From NCBI RefSeq assembly GCF_010499455.1, contig NZ_JAAGOH010000014.1, positions 62,001 to 126,000 of the forward strand: a stretch of DNA of 64,000 nt. Direction: 5' to 3'. This document shows positions 53,938 to 62,438 of the stretch, piece after piece. Position 1 is the first letter of the stretch; every line of letters begins with the position of its first letter. The notes beneath the pieces were generated by a model. The model ran no database searches and was not told the DNA's origin. It saw nothing but the letters and a program-made list of their open reading frames with translations. A program made the translations under genes and the position numbers. The DNA is from Ideonella livida. Lineage in GTDB: Bacteria > Pseudomonadota > Gammaproteobacteria > Burkholderiales > Burkholderiaceae_C.

Positions 53938-55233
53938 ATGACCGCGCTTGCCACCCAAGCCCCCGCCACCGACCCCGCCACCACCGACCTGTCCACCCTG
54001 CGCATCAACGGCCCGCGCCTGTGGGCCAGCCTGATGGAGCTGGCCCAGATCGGCGCCACCCCCAAAGGCGGCGTCTGCCGCCTGGCGCTGACCGCGCTCG
54101 ACGGCCAGGGCCGCGACCTCGTCACCCGCTGGGCGCGCGAGGCCGGCCTGGCTGTCACCGTCGATCAAATCGGCAACATCTTCATGCGCCGCCCGGGCCG
54201 CAACCCCGCGCTGCCGCCCATCGTCACCGGCAGCCACATCGACACCCAGCCCACCGGCGGCAAGTTCGACGGCAACTACGGCGTGCTGGCCGGGCTGGAG
54301 GTGATGCGCACCCTCAACGACCTGGGCCTGCAAACCGAAGCCCCGCTGGAGGTGGTGGCCTGGACCAACGAAGAAGGCTCACGCTTTGTGCCCGTGATGA
54401 TGGGCTCGGGCGTGTTTGCCGGCGCCTTCAGCCTGGACACCGCCTACGCCGCCACCGACGTGGAGGGCAAAACCGTCAAAGACGAGCTGAAAGCCATCGG
54501 CTACCTGGGCACCGAGGTGCCGGGCCAGCACCCCATCGGCGCCTACTTTGAAACCCACATCGAGCAAGGCCCTGTGCTGGAAGACCACGGCAAAACCATC
54601 GGCATCGTCACCGGCGTGCTGGGCATCCGCTGGTACGACTGCGTGGTGACCGGCATGGAAGCCCATGCCGGCCCCACCCCCATGGCCCTGCGCCGCGACG
54701 CCCTGCAAGTGGCCAGCCGCCTGATGCAAGAGGTGGTGGCCTGCGCCCACCGCCACCCGCAGGCCGATGGGGTGAACCACGGGCGAGGCACCGTCGGCAT
54801 GGTGCAAGTCTTCCCCAACAGCCGCAACGTCATCCCCGGCCGGGTCAAGTTCAGCATCGACCTGCGCAACGCCACCGACGCCCTGTGCGACGCCATGGAT
54901 GCCGACATCCGCGCCACCGCCGCCCGCCTGGCCGCCGAAACCGGCTTGTCGATCGAGATCACCCCCGTCTCCGCCTACCCCGCCCAACCCTTCCACCCCG
55001 ACTGCGTGCAAGCCGTGGCCGCCGCCGCCCAGCGCCTGGGCTACAGCGCCATGCCCGCCGTCTCCGGCGCCGGCCACGACGCCGTCTACATGGCCCGCCT
55101 CGCCCCCGCCGGCATGATCTTCATCCCCTGCAAAGACGGCATCAGCCACAACGAAATTGAAGACGCCGACCCGGTGCACATCGAGGCGGGCTGCAATGTG
55201 CTGCTGCAGGCGATGCTGGAGCGGGCAGGGTGA
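53938..55233 (+). CDS. Zn-dependent N-carbamoyl-beta-alanine hydrolase (beta-ureidopropionase-type, M20)
   Basis: The enzyme has 431 residues. Metal motifs are GSHIDTQPTGGKFDGNYG, WTNEEGSRF, ETHIEQGP and the late histidine in GISHNEIEDADP. It closes the reductive pyrimidine pathway by releasing beta-alanine or 3-aminoisobutyrate, CO2 and ammonia. It is a paralogue of the C-terminal half of the fusion at 4961-7411. The ATG at 53938 fits its 11-residue offset before the conserved fold; the upstream frame would overlap hydA. Confidence 0.92.
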   Translation: MTALATQAPATDPATTDLSTLRINGPRLWASLMELAQIGATPKGGVCRLALTALDGQGRDLVTRWAREAGLAVTVDQIGNIFMRRPGRNPALPPIVTGSHIDTQPTGGKFDGNYGVLAGLEVMRTLNDLGLQTEAPLEVVAWTNEEGSRFVPVMMGSGVFAGAFSLDTAYAATDVEGKTVKDELKAIGYLGTEVPGQHPIGAYFETHIEQGPVLEDHGKTIGIVTGVLGIRWYDCVVTGMEAHAGPTPMALRRDALQVASRLMQEVVACAHRHPQADGVNHGRGTVGMVQVFPNSRNVIPGRVKFSIDLRNATDALCDAMDADIRATAARLAAETGLSIEITPVSAYPAQPFHPDCVQAVAAAAQRLGYSAMPAVSGAGHDAVYMARLAPAGMIFIPCKDGISHNEIEDADPVHIEAGCNVLLQAMLERAG

Positions 55234-55266
55234 TGGGGTGAAAGACTGGGGCGGGCTGCTGCGCGC

Positions 55267-55683
55267 CTATGCCGAGGCAAATGGGTTGAAAACGTCCAGC
55301 CCCAAGGCCTTGAAATCACCGACGTTTCGTGTGGCCACGGTCAAGCCGTGCACCTGCGCCGTGGCCGCAATCATCGCGTCTTCATACAGCGTGTCGGACT
55401 TTCGGTGCATCAGCCGGGCCCACGCCCTGAAGGCCCTCGCATCCATGGGCAGCACGTTGTAGCTGTCCGCCACCAACGCCAGCCAGCCTTCAATGGCTTG
55501 GGCCTTGCCTGGGTCCTGTTCCCGCGTCAGCTCAATGCCCGCTTGAATCTTGCCCAGCGTCACCGCAGACACATGCAGTTGGGCGTCATCCAGCGATTGC
55601 AGCCAAGCCACCACGCCACCGTGGGGTCGTGGCCGCCGAAGCTCCGACACGACACTCGTGTCCAGCAAGAATTCTTGCGTCAC
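55267..55683 (-). CDS. PIN-domain toxin-like protein (VapC/FitB family), active-site acid replaced
   Basis: The protein has 138 residues with GTG start. PIN motifs: FLLDTSVVSELRRP (first Asp), YEDAMIAATAQVHGLTVATR (third Asp) and NVGDFKALG (fourth Asp). The second acidic position, normally Glu in TIGEIQAGIE-like segments, is lysine here (VTLGKIQAGIE, codon AAG). Such ribonuclease toxins coordinate Mg2+ with these acids, so activity may be reduced or lost. It overlaps the antitoxin gene by 4 bp (GTGA). This is an accessory module between the pyrimidine operon and a low-GC gene. Confidence 0.88.
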   Translation of the reverse strand: MTQEFLLDTSVVSELRRPRPHGGVVAWLQSLDDAQLHVSAVTLGKIQAGIELTREQDPGKAQAIEGWLALVADSYNVLPMDARAFRAWARLMHRKSDTLYEDAMIAATAQVHGLTVATRNVGDFKALGLDVFNPFASA

Positions 55684-55937
55684 AGCATCGGCTCCAGCTT
55701 GCGGCGTGTGGCCTTGCCGCGTGCCGGCAACGCCAAGTCGGTGCGTGCCTCGTCCGAGAGCAACAGCTGCTTGAGTGAGGGGCGCGCGGCCGACTGCAAC
55801 CTGCGCCACTCGTCCACCGGAATCAGAACGGCCGCTTCTGCGCCTCGTCGGGTCACCATCTGGGGCCCTTCCAGCAGGCAAGCATCCAGGAACTCACTGA
55901 AACGCGCTTTGGCATCCTGCACTGGCCACGATTGCAT
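55680..55937 (-). CDS. Phd/YefM-family antitoxin
   Basis: The protein has 85 residues. The N terminus MQSWPVQDAKARFSEFLDAC is the Phd/YefM DNA-binding fold, followed by GPQMVTRRGAEAAVLIPVDE. The C-terminal half (ARPSLKQLLLSDEARTDLAL) is the toxin-binding tail. The ATG at 55937 is chosen because GGAG lies 6 nt upstream; an in-frame ATG at 55943 is too close to it. It precedes and overlaps the PIN gene, the normal antitoxin-first order. GACTAGTC at 55964-55971 could be its operator. Confidence 0.86.
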   Translation of the reverse strand: MQSWPVQDAKARFSEFLDACLLEGPQMVTRRGAEAAVLIPVDEWRRLQSAARPSLKQLLLSDEARTDLALPARGKATRRKLEPML

Positions 55938-55961
55938 CGCCATCTCCGTTGAACTGGTCAT

Positions 55962-56199
55962 CTGACTAGTCTGATTGAGGTGGGCGGGCAAGTCACACGC
56001 TCGCGGGTGATGCTTGTTTCGAACCAAGCGAGAGGCGATTTGCTGCGCAGCACGGTTGCCCCACGTCGCCCCTGAACTTACATTCCCCTTCAACCGCTGG
56101 CGCGGCGGTCAAGTTGAACGAGGTTGACCTGCCGCGGCACGCACTGCGCGCTGGGTTCAACTCGGCGGCGCGGCAGATAAATGCCTTTTGTTATACGTC
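55962..56199. repeat. Gap with inverted repeats before the DUF2971 gene
   Basis: The 238-bp gap contains GTTGAAC (56113-56119) with GTTCAAC (56155-56161), and CTGCCGCG (56129-56136) with CGCGGCAG (56169-56176), each perfectly inverted but interleaved. TTCAAC also occurs at 56089-56094. Just beyond lies TTGTTATAC at 56188-56196. Possibly a recombination-site remnant; no gene was seen. Confidence 0.4.
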
Positions 56200-57246
56200 G
56201 TGAACACGTCCACCAAGCGCCTAGCCTTTAAGTACCGCAGCGGTGACGCCGGCACACTCGAGCGCGATCTAACCTCACTTCGGGACGCGACGTTCTACGC
56301 AGCGAATCGCCACACGCTGAACGATCCGTTCGAGGGACGTTTTGACCGCACGCCGCTCGATTCGCAGTTTCACGCGATGCGGGGCCTAATGTCAGCCATC
56401 ACGCCGACCGCTTCAGCGTCGCTCGACGCGGTCTCAGCCGCAGCGAACGAGGTTCTTGAATTCGTCGACAAAAGCGGCGTCTTCTCTCTGAGCTACAACC
56501 CACTGCAAGAGTTGATCTGGGCGCACTACGGCGGTTCGCATCGCGGATTCTGCATCGGTTATGACTTGGAGAGACTCGTTGAGTTTGAACCCAACGTCCA
56601 CCACTTCCTTGACGTTCAGTACAGCAATGCTGCTCCCGCACTACAGCCATCGGACCTGATCGCCTCCGAGTCTCATGTTGATGTTCTGAAGAAGATGCTC
56701 GGGGTCAAGTCAAAGCCGTGGGCGTACGAAGAGGAAGTACGTGTCATTACTGTCCCGCCTGGCCTACACGAACACGACTACAGGGCGGTGAAGGTGATCT
56801 ACTTCGGGCTCCGCTGTCCCGAGAGCACTCAGTCCGCGGTTATGGAGGCTCTGGCGGGACGAGGCGTCGCCTACGTGCAGGTCATAAGTCCGCCTTCGTC
56901 TTATGCGCTGCAGACAAAGAAGGTTGCCGACAAATACGAATCGGCGCCCAGGTTCAAACGGAACGTCGCCCCTATCAGCGAAGGCGCGATCTATCCGGAC
57001 TACCTGAAACCAGAGCAAAGGCAGCATGCCGACTACCTATACAAGGCGGCTGAGATCGTGCGCCGAGAACCGTACTGTCAAGAGGTCACTGGCGTCGACT
57101 TCAGCGGCTCGGAGAGCAAGCCCGGGAGGCCGATCATCTATGCGCACTACCTCCGCGCGCCAAACAAGTACGTCAAGAGGCTGTTCACCCTGCAGGACAT
57201 AGACAGACTGTACAAGTCGCTCGACCTTCCGCTGAACGACATATAA
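56200..57246 (+). CDS. DUF2971-family protein
   Basis: A GTG start gives 348 residues; a TTG at 56188 is an alternative and no good ribosome site is visible for either. DUF2971 features are YAANRHTLNDPFEGRFD, FSLSYNPLQELIWAHYGGSH, RGFCIGYDLERL and KPWAYEEEVRVI. The function of the family is unknown; members are often in variable or phage/defence-rich regions. Codon use is clearly less GC-biased than in neighbours, and inverted repeats flank it, both pointing to horizontal acquisition. Confidence 0.82.
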   Translation: MNTSTKRLAFKYRSGDAGTLERDLTSLRDATFYAANRHTLNDPFEGRFDRTPLDSQFHAMRGLMSAITPTASASLDAVSAAANEVLEFVDKSGVFSLSYNPLQELIWAHYGGSHRGFCIGYDLERLVEFEPNVHHFLDVQYSNAAPALQPSDLIASESHVDVLKKMLGVKSKPWAYEEEVRVITVPPGLHEHDYRAVKVIYFGLRCPESTQSAVMEALAGRGVAYVQVISPPSSYALQTKKVADKYESAPRFKRNVAPISEGAIYPDYLKPEQRQHADYLYKAAEIVRREPYCQEVTGVDFSGSESKPGRPIIYAHYLRAPNKYVKRLFTLQDIDRLYKSLDLPLNDI

Positions 57247-57388
57247 CCCTTCTAGTTGGACTTCCCGGTGAGTCAAGCAGGACCTGGCGGTTTTCCTTCC
57301 AAAGCGGTATTTGGATTTCTCGAAAGGGTGAGCCGATGAGCCGGGCTCCATTCGCTCGGCGTGACCGTGAGGTCCCAGAAGGGTTATC
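57243..57388. repeat. 146-bp element bounded by 11-bp perfect inverted repeats
   Basis: ATAACCCTTCT (57243-57253) overlaps the DUF2971 stop codon and pairs exactly with AGAAGGGTTAT (57378-57388). Inner GGACC/GGTCC pairs also occur (57280-57284 and 57372-57376). Size and position, directly at the end of a lower-GC gene, resemble an integron attC site, but the core does not match RYYYAAC/GTTRRRY strictly. Confidence 0.5.
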
Positions 57389-57664
57389 GAGTTGACCGTT
57401 CATCGGCTCGCAGGTCCTGAAGGCCAGCCCAAATCTAAACCCCTGTGCCCATACAAGCGGGCTTGAGGCGCGAGTGCAGGTGGTCGGTTGTTGGCCCAGA
57501 TGTGAGCCGCGCAGCAGGGCGCCATTCGTTCCTCGGTGTCCTGAGCTTTTGAGGGCCGAACGGGTCGGCTGCCGGTCTGCCCTGTGGTGACCTTGCCGCG
57601 CAGTGGCTTCCAGAAGTAGAAGAGGATTGCCTGTGGGTCAGGATTTGGCAGGGGCTTTGCCGGT
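57389..57664. other. Non-coding region downstream of the repeat
   Basis: These 276 bp hold no gene, transposase fragment or regulatory site that I can recognise. It may be decayed accessory DNA next to the hipA remnant. Confidence 0.4.
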
Positions 57665-58197
57665 TCAAGCCCCCGATGCCTGGTTCAACTGCCGCAGGGT
57701 CAACGCACAGCGTTGGGTGATGAGCGTCATCACCGTGTCCAGCACAGGGTGGTGGTGCCCTTGGGCTTGAAACTGGGCCAGGGTACGCTGGGCCTGGGTG
57801 GGCAGCGTGTGGGCCAGTTGGGCGACGAGCTTGCAGGTTTGGGCGGGTGAGAGGCCCGCGTCGGTGGCAAAACGTTCCCAGTGCGCTCGGGTCAGGGCGG
57901 TGAATTGGTAGCTGCCGCCCAGTTTCATGGCCATCTTGGCCGACAGCCGGGTGTAGGCGGCGGTGCACAGCAGGTCGTAGAGCGGCGCCAGTTGGGGCAG
58001 GCGCTGCTGCCCGGTGGGGCGTACGGCAGCGAGAAGTTCTTGCCGTGTGGAACGTGGTTGCCGACCAGGGCGTTGAAGGCCACTGCATCCAGCAGGTGCA
58101 GTACGGCCGGGGCGCTGGGGCGGGTGGCCCGGCGCAACAGCTCAAAGCACTGGGCCAGGTTGGGGCCGCCTTCGGCCTGGTATTGGTGTACGGGCAC
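57665..58197 (-). pseudogene. hipA remnant (kinase toxin, deleted and frameshifted)
   Basis: Only the C-terminal part of a HipA-type Ser/Thr kinase remains. One frame reads YQAEGGPNLAQCFELLRR and HGKNFSLPYAP; the neighbouring frame continues QLAPLYDLLCTAAYTRLSAK, MAMKLGGSYQFTALTRAHWE. These are consecutive HipA segments, so a frameshift, best explained by loss of one base, lies near 58010-58025. About 280 N-terminal residues, including the ATP-binding part, are missing: the remnant joins directly to the 3' end of hipB. The product cannot be an active kinase. Confidence 0.8.
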
Positions 58198-58435
58198 CGT
58201 CAGGTGGCGTCGGCGCTTCAGGCAGCCTGTCCAACTGCAGTTGCCCGCCCAGGGCGTGCAGCACGCGCAGCAGTGTGGCCAGCCGCACGGTGGATTTGCC
58301 GGCTTCCAGCTCCACCACAAAACGCACGCCCACGCCGGCGGCCAGGGCCAGTTGCGGCTGGGTCAGGCCCAGTTGTTTGCGCGCCGCGCGGGTGGCTTGG
58401 CCCAGGGCCTCAGGGGTGGGAATGGCGTGTGCCAT
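58142..58435 (-). CDS. HipB-like XRE antitoxin/repressor (altered C terminus)
   Basis: The protein has 97 residues. The HTH is complete: GQATRAARKQLGLTQPQLAL, then GVGVRFVVELEAGKSTVRLA, then TLLRVLHALGGQLQLD, as in HipB. About the last 20 residues read Pro/Arg-rich sequence from the deletion junction with hipA in another frame. The protein may still bind its operators, two of which lie immediately upstream. It would then be an orphan regulator, since its kinase partner is destroyed. Confidence 0.82.
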   Translation of the reverse strand: MAHAIPTPEALGQATRAARKQLGLTQPQLALAAGVGVRFVVELEAGKSTVRLATLLRVLHALGGQLQLDRLPEAPTPPDGARTPIPGRRRPQPGPVL

Positions 58436-58437
58436 GG

Positions 58438-58504
58438 AAATTCCTGTTCGGGAATTTTGGTGCCTGGCGCAACGTGTCGGGTTAAAAAATTTCCTGATCG
58501 GGAA
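58438..58504. promoter_or_regulatory. Paired HipB-type operators
   Basis: Site 1 (58438-58457) has perfect 7-bp arms AAATTCC and GGAATTT around TGTTCG. Site 2 (58491-58504) is TTCC-TGATCG-GGAA. Both share TTCCTG-N-TCGGGAA and their centres are 50 bp apart, near five helical turns. This resembles the TATCC-N8-GGATA operator logic of E. coli HipB with a 6-bp spacer. Site 1 abuts the hipB start codon. Confidence 0.65.
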
Positions 58505-58604
58505 GCGTTGATGCCGGTTGATGGGCGTTGAAGGCGTCAGGTCCGGTGCCTGCCGCCAGAGGGAAGCGCCGGCCAAACGCTCCCATGCGCCAGCGGCCCG
58601 GCCC

Positions 58605-59591
58605 TCACTCCGGCTGGATGCCCGCCGTGCGGATGATGCGGCCCCAGCGCTCGGTCTCTGCGGCCTGAAAACGCGCCAGTTCTTCCGGGGCGCTGGGGCG
58701 GGTGACCATGCCGTTGTTCTCGGCAAAGGCGCGGGCTTCGGGTGTGGCCACGGCTTTGCGCAGCAGTTCGTTGAGCCGGGCCACCACCGGGGCCGGGGTG
58801 CGGGCGGGGGCGTACAGGGCGTTCCAGTGCGTGGCTTCAAAGCCGGGCAGGCCCTGTTCGGCAAAGGTGGGCACCTGGGGCAGCAGGGGCGAGCGGGTGG
58901 GGTTGGTCACGCCCAGGGCGCGCAACTTGCCGGCTTTGACCTGGGGCAGGCTGGTGGTGTAGTCCACGATCATCAGCTGGGTCTGGCCGCCCACCAGGTC
59001 GAGGATGGCCTGGGGGTTGGCCTTGTAGGGCACATGCACCACGTCCACCCCGGCTTGCTGCTGGAAGGCCTCCACCGCCACGCGGGCTGAGGAGCTGCCC
59101 TCGCCGTAGCTCAGTTTGCCGGGCTGTTTCTTGGCCAGGGCCACGAAGTCGGCCACCGACTGTGCCTCCACTGAGGGATGCACCACCATGAGCATGTAGC
59201 CCTGCACCAACTGGCCCACGGGGGTGAAGTCTTTCACGGGGTCGTAGGGCAGTCGTTTCATCAGGTGGGGGTTGGCCGCCTGGGTGGTGTTGGTGGCCAT
59301 GAACAGGGTGTGGCCGTCGGGGTTGGCGCGGGCGGCGGCCTGCGCGGCGATGGCGCCCATGGCGCCGGGCCGGCTGTCCACGATGACGGGCTGCCCGGTC
59401 TCGCGCGTGACCACGGTGCCGAACAGCCGGGCCAGGCCGTCGGTGGTGCTGCCGGGGGAGGAGGCGATGATCACCGTGATGGGTTTGCTGGGGAAGGCGT
59501 CGGCCGCCAGGGTGGCCCCGGGCAGGCCGCCGGCGGCCAGCAGGGTGGCGGCAGTGCCCAGCAGGTGGTGGTGAAGTTGGCGTCGGTTCAT
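58605..59591 (-). CDS. Bug/TctC-family solute-binding protein
   Basis: The protein has 328 residues with signal peptide (LLGTAATLLAAGGLPGATLA). Bug motifs are ITVIIASSPGSTTDGLARLF, VIVDSRPGAMGAIAAQAAAR and [14 protein letters not shown]. It is the distal gene of a minus-strand unit with a 2-hydroxyacid dehydrogenase, an SDR and a FAH-family hydrolase, so the ligand is probably a carboxylate processed by them. No TctAB genes are present here. Confidence 0.91.
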   Translation of the reverse strand: MNRRQLHHHLLGTAATLLAAGGLPGATLAADAFPSKPITVIIASSPGSTTDGLARLFGTVVTRETGQPVIVDSRPGAMGAIAAQAAARANPDGHTLFMATNTTQAANPHLMKRLPYDPVKDFTPVGQLVQGYMLMVVHPSVEAQSVADFVALAKKQPGKLSYGEGSSSARVAVEAFQQQAGVDVVHVPYKANPQAILDLVGGQTQLMIVDYTTSLPQVKAGKLRALGVTNPTRSPLLPQVPTFAEQGLPGFEATHWNALYAPARTPAPVVARLNELLRKAVATPEARAFAENNGMVTRPSAPEELARFQAAETERWGRIIRTAGIQPE

Positions 59592-59695
59592 GGCTTGTCT
59601 CCTGGCCGCCTGGGGTGGCCGGCGGCTTTGTGGTGGGCCCGGCGGGCTGCGGGGGGGCGGCCCGTCCGTGGCGGGGGGGTGAACGAGGGGGGAAT

Positions 59696-60652
59696 TCAGG
59701 TGGTGAGGCTGGCGCTGGGGCGCTGGCCGGCCAGGGCCTGGGCCACGCTGGCCAGCACCATTTCGCCCATGGCGGCGCGAGTCTCCCAGGTGGCGCTGGC
59801 GCGGTGGGCCTGCAGGGTGACGTTGCGCAGGCCGAACAGGGCCGGGGGCACGTGCGGTTCGTCCACAAAGACGTCCAGCCCGGCGCCGGCGATGCGCCCT
59901 TGGGTGAGGGCGGCCACCAGGTCGGCCTCCACCACCAGGCGGCCTCGGGCCACGTTGACCAGGTAGCCGCGCGGGCCCAGGGCGTCCAGCACTTGGGCGT
60001 TGACGATGCCCTGGGCGGTGTCGGCGGCAGCGGCCAGCACCAGGGCGTCGCTCTGGCGGGCCAGCGCGCACAGGTCGGCCTCAAAGGGGTAAGGCAGGTC
60101 GGGCATGGGGTGCAGGTCGGTGTAGCGCACGGGGCAGCCGAAGGCCTGCACGCGGGTGGCCACGGCCCGGCCCACGCGGCCCATGCCCACGATGCCGATG
60201 CGCTGCCCCGAGAAGCGCCGCGCCAGAGGAATGGCGCTGGGTTGGGGGTGACGCACCCAGTCGCCATCGCGCACGAAGCGGTCGCCGGCCACCACTTCGC
60301 GGCAGGTGGCCAGCAGCAGGGCCAGGGCCAGGTCGGCCACGTCTTCGGTCAAGGCGCCCAGGGTGGCTGTCACCGGCAGGCCGCGCGCCCGGCAGTGGGC
60401 CAGGTCCACGGCGTCGGTGCCCACGCCGTTGATGGCCACCACCTTGAGCGCGGGCAGGCGGCGCAGCCGGTCGTTGGAGATGCCGGTGTGGCCGCCGGTG
60501 ATCACGGCCTGCATGCGGGCGCCGTGGGCGTCCAGGTAGGCCTCGGGGTCGGCCTGCTCGAAGAGGCGGTGCACGGTGTAGAGGTCGTCCAGACGCTGCT
60601 GGATCTCGGGCACCAGGATGGGGTTGAGCTGGAGGATGTCAGGGCGGGTCAT
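59696..60652 (-). CDS. D-isomer-specific 2-hydroxyacid dehydrogenase (glyoxylate/hydroxypyruvate reductase-like)
   Basis: The enzyme has 318 residues. The NAD(P) motif is IGIVGMGRVGRAVATRVQAF, the catalytic Arg lies in LVNVARGRLVVEADL, the Glu in AGAGLDVFVDEPHVP and the His in LQAHRASATW. The substrate-side GVGTDAVDL is intact. These enzymes reduce 2-keto acids to D-2-hydroxy acids or the reverse. It is 112 bp downstream of the SDR gene and probably in the same transcript. The ATG at 60652 is chosen; the 14-residue upstream extension lacks support. Confidence 0.9.
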   Translation of the reverse strand: MTRPDILQLNPILVPEIQQRLDDLYTVHRLFEQADPEAYLDAHGARMQAVITGGHTGISNDRLRRLPALKVVAINGVGTDAVDLAHCRARGLPVTATLGALTEDVADLALALLLATCREVVAGDRFVRDGDWVRHPQPSAIPLARRFSGQRIGIVGMGRVGRAVATRVQAFGCPVRYTDLHPMPDLPYPFEADLCALARQSDALVLAAAADTAQGIVNAQVLDALGPRGYLVNVARGRLVVEADLVAALTQGRIAGAGLDVFVDEPHVPPALFGLRNVTLQAHRASATWETRAAMGEMVLASVAQALAGQRPSASLTT

Positions 60653-60764
60653 GGGGTTCGTCAGGGGGCTGGCGGGCAGGGCTCCGCTGGCCACCGTCGC
60701 GGGCGGCGGTGGGGTGGGGGAGCGGATGGGGTGGAGACCGGGGGGAAGGGGCGCGGCGCCGGGG

Positions 60765-61541
60765 TCAGCCGCGGCCCACCAGGGGCATGCGGCTGGCCAT
60801 CACGGTCATCTGCAGCACGTTCACGTCCAGCGGCAGGCGGGCCACGTGGCGCACGGCTTCGGCCACATGGCACACGTCCATCATGGGCTCGGTGGCGATG
60901 GTGCCGTTGGCCTGGCGCACGCCGCGGGTCATGCGCTCGGACAACTCGGTCAGGGCATTGCCGATGTCGATCTGGCTGCAGACGATGTTGAATTCGCGGC
61001 CGTCCAGCGCCAGGGCCTTGGTCAGGCCCAGCACGGCGTGCTTGCTGGCGGTGTAGGGGCCGCTCAGGGGCCGGGGCACCTGGGCCGAGATGGAGCCGTT
61101 GTTGATGATGCGGCCGCCCTGCGGGCTTTGCCGGCGCATCAGGCCAAAGGCGCCGCGGGCGCACAGGAACACGCCGGTGATGTTGGTGTCCACCACATCG
61201 CGCCACTTCTCCAGCGGCAGTTCGTCGATGGTGACGGCCGGGGCGTTGATGCCGGCGTTGTTGAACACCACGTCCAGGCGACCGAAGCGCGATTCGATGC
61301 GCTGGAACAGGGCGTCCACGCTGGCGGGGTCGCGCACGTCCGTGGGCACGGCCAGGGCGGTCTGGCCGGCCGCAGACGCCGCCTGTTCCAGGGCCTGCAG
61401 GGGCTCGGCGCGGCGGCCGGCCAGCACCACGGCAAAGCCATCGTCCAGCAGGGCCTGGGCCACGGCCCGGCCAATGCCGCTGCCGGCGCCGGTCACCAGG
61501 GCGATGCGGGGGGTGGTGGAGGGGGAGGGGGTGTCGGTCAT
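60765..61541 (-). CDS. Short-chain dehydrogenase/reductase
   Basis: The enzyme has 258 residues. The cofactor motif is [20 protein letters not shown] is at FNNAGINAP, the serine is in [11 protein letters not shown] and YxxxK is in [10 protein letters not shown]. The terminal segment ISA-type ending MPLVGRG is typical of sugar/3-oxo acid SDRs. Its stop is followed by the hydroxyacid dehydrogenase; its start is 2 bp from the FAH-family gene's stop, so these are cotranscribed. Substrate is unknown. Confidence 0.9.
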   Translation of the reverse strand: MTDTPSPSTTPRIALVTGAGSGIGRAVAQALLDDGFAVVLAGRRAEPLQALEQAASAAGQTALAVPTDVRDPASVDALFQRIESRFGRLDVVFNNAGINAPAVTIDELPLEKWRDVVDTNITGVFLCARGAFGLMRRQSPQGGRIINNGSISAQVPRPLSGPYTASKHAVLGLTKALALDGREFNIVCSQIDIGNALTELSERMTRGVRQANGTIATEPMMDVCHVAEAVRHVARLPLDVNVLQMTVMASRMPLVGRG

Positions 61542-61543
61542 GG

Positions 61544-62305
61544 TCAGGCGGTCCGGGCGGTCCGGGCGGAAGGTGAGGAAAGGGCGGCCGATGTGGCACC
61601 GGCGGGGGCTGGGCCCGAGGCCGATGCTGGCAGCAGGTGCAGGGCCACCTGGCCCAGGCCGGCGATGCCGGCGCTCACCGTGTCGCCGGCCTGCACCGTG
61701 TCCACGCCGGCGGGGCTGCCGGTGAAGACCAGGTCGCCCGCGCGCAGCGGAAACAGCCGGGACAGCCAGGACAACAGCACCGGCACCGGCCAGAACTGCT
61801 CGGCCAGGTCGGCGTGCTGGCGCGGCTGGCCGTTCACCTGCAGCCACAGGGCGCCGTGGTCCCACCGGGTGGCGCTGCTGAGGGGGTGCACCGGGCCGCA
61901 GGGGGCTGCGCCGTCAAAGGCCTTGGCGGCCTCCCAGGGCAGGCCCTGCTGGCGGGCCTGCCGCTGCAGGTCGCGGCGGGTCATGTCCAGCCCCACGGCC
62001 AGGCCCCAGATGCAGGCTTGCGCGGCTTCGGGGCTCAGGTCGGCGCCGCCTTGGCCCAAGGCCACCACCAGCTCCACCTCGGGGCAGAAGTCGGCCGTGG
62101 CGGTAGGCAGCGGCAGGCTGCCGGCGGCCTCCACCACGGCGCAGGCGGGCTTCATGAAAAAGATCGGCGCGGGGGTGGCGGGGCCAGGCGCGTCGGGCCA
62201 GGGGTAGTTGCGCCCGGCGCAGAAGACGCGGCCGACGGGAAAGCGGTCGGCACGGCCTGCAACAGGCAGGCTCACCAGAGGGGGTGCGGGCAGGCACAGG
62301 GCCAT
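61544..62305 (-). CDS. Fumarylacetoacetate hydrolase (FAH) family protein
   Basis: The protein has 253 residues. The family's conserved pieces are [24 protein letters not shown], the metal-binding [11 protein letters not shown] and [12 protein letters not shown], then [18 protein letters not shown]-type enzymes hydrolyse or decarboxylate 2,4-diketo acids. The last 30 residues are Ala/Ser-rich and low complexity. It is the first gene of the minus-strand unit, divergent from the HTH-citrate synthase gene across a 133-bp gap containing a RutR-like site. Confidence 0.88.
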   Translation of the reverse strand: MALCLPAPPLVSLPVAGRADRFPVGRVFCAGRNYPWPDAPGPATPAPIFFMKPACAVVEAAGSLPLPTATADFCPEVELVVALGQGGADLSPEAAQACIWGLAVGLDMTRRDLQRQARQQGLPWEAAKAFDGAAPCGPVHPLSSATRWDHGALWLQVNGQPRQHADLAEQFWPVPVLLSWLSRLFPLRAGDLVFTGSPAGVDTVQAGDTVSAGIAGLGQVALHLLPASASGPAPAGATSAALSSPSARTARTA

Positions 62306-62392
62306 GGCGGGGGTCTCTTTGTGGGGCCGCGACCGGGGGGGTTTGGGGCGGTGGTCGCTGCCGTTTCTCGATGGGGAGATCGTAGGTTTGTG

Positions 62393-62408
62393 TTGACTTG
62401 ATGGTCAA
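62393..62408. promoter_or_regulatory. RutR-like half-degenerate site in divergent promoter region
   Basis: TTGACTTGATGGTCAA matches TTGACCANNTGGTCAA at 12 of 14 defined positions. It lies between the FAH-family gene and the HTH-citrate synthase. Immediately beyond, TTGATCAA (62411-62418) and repeated ATCAA units form a second symmetric region just before the start codon. Both are candidates for regulator binding. Confidence 0.5.
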
Positions 62409-62438
62409 TCTTGATCAATCAAATCAATACAATTGGGC

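Noticed and set aside
55962-56187. Idea of a CRISPR or tandem repeat array
   Set aside because: The repeats are single inverted pairs, not regularly spaced direct repeats with spacers.
57435-58145. Minus-strand 236-codon frame over the hipA remnant
   Set aside because: It is a third frame with Pro/Arg-rich sequence; HipA similarity lies in the other two frames.
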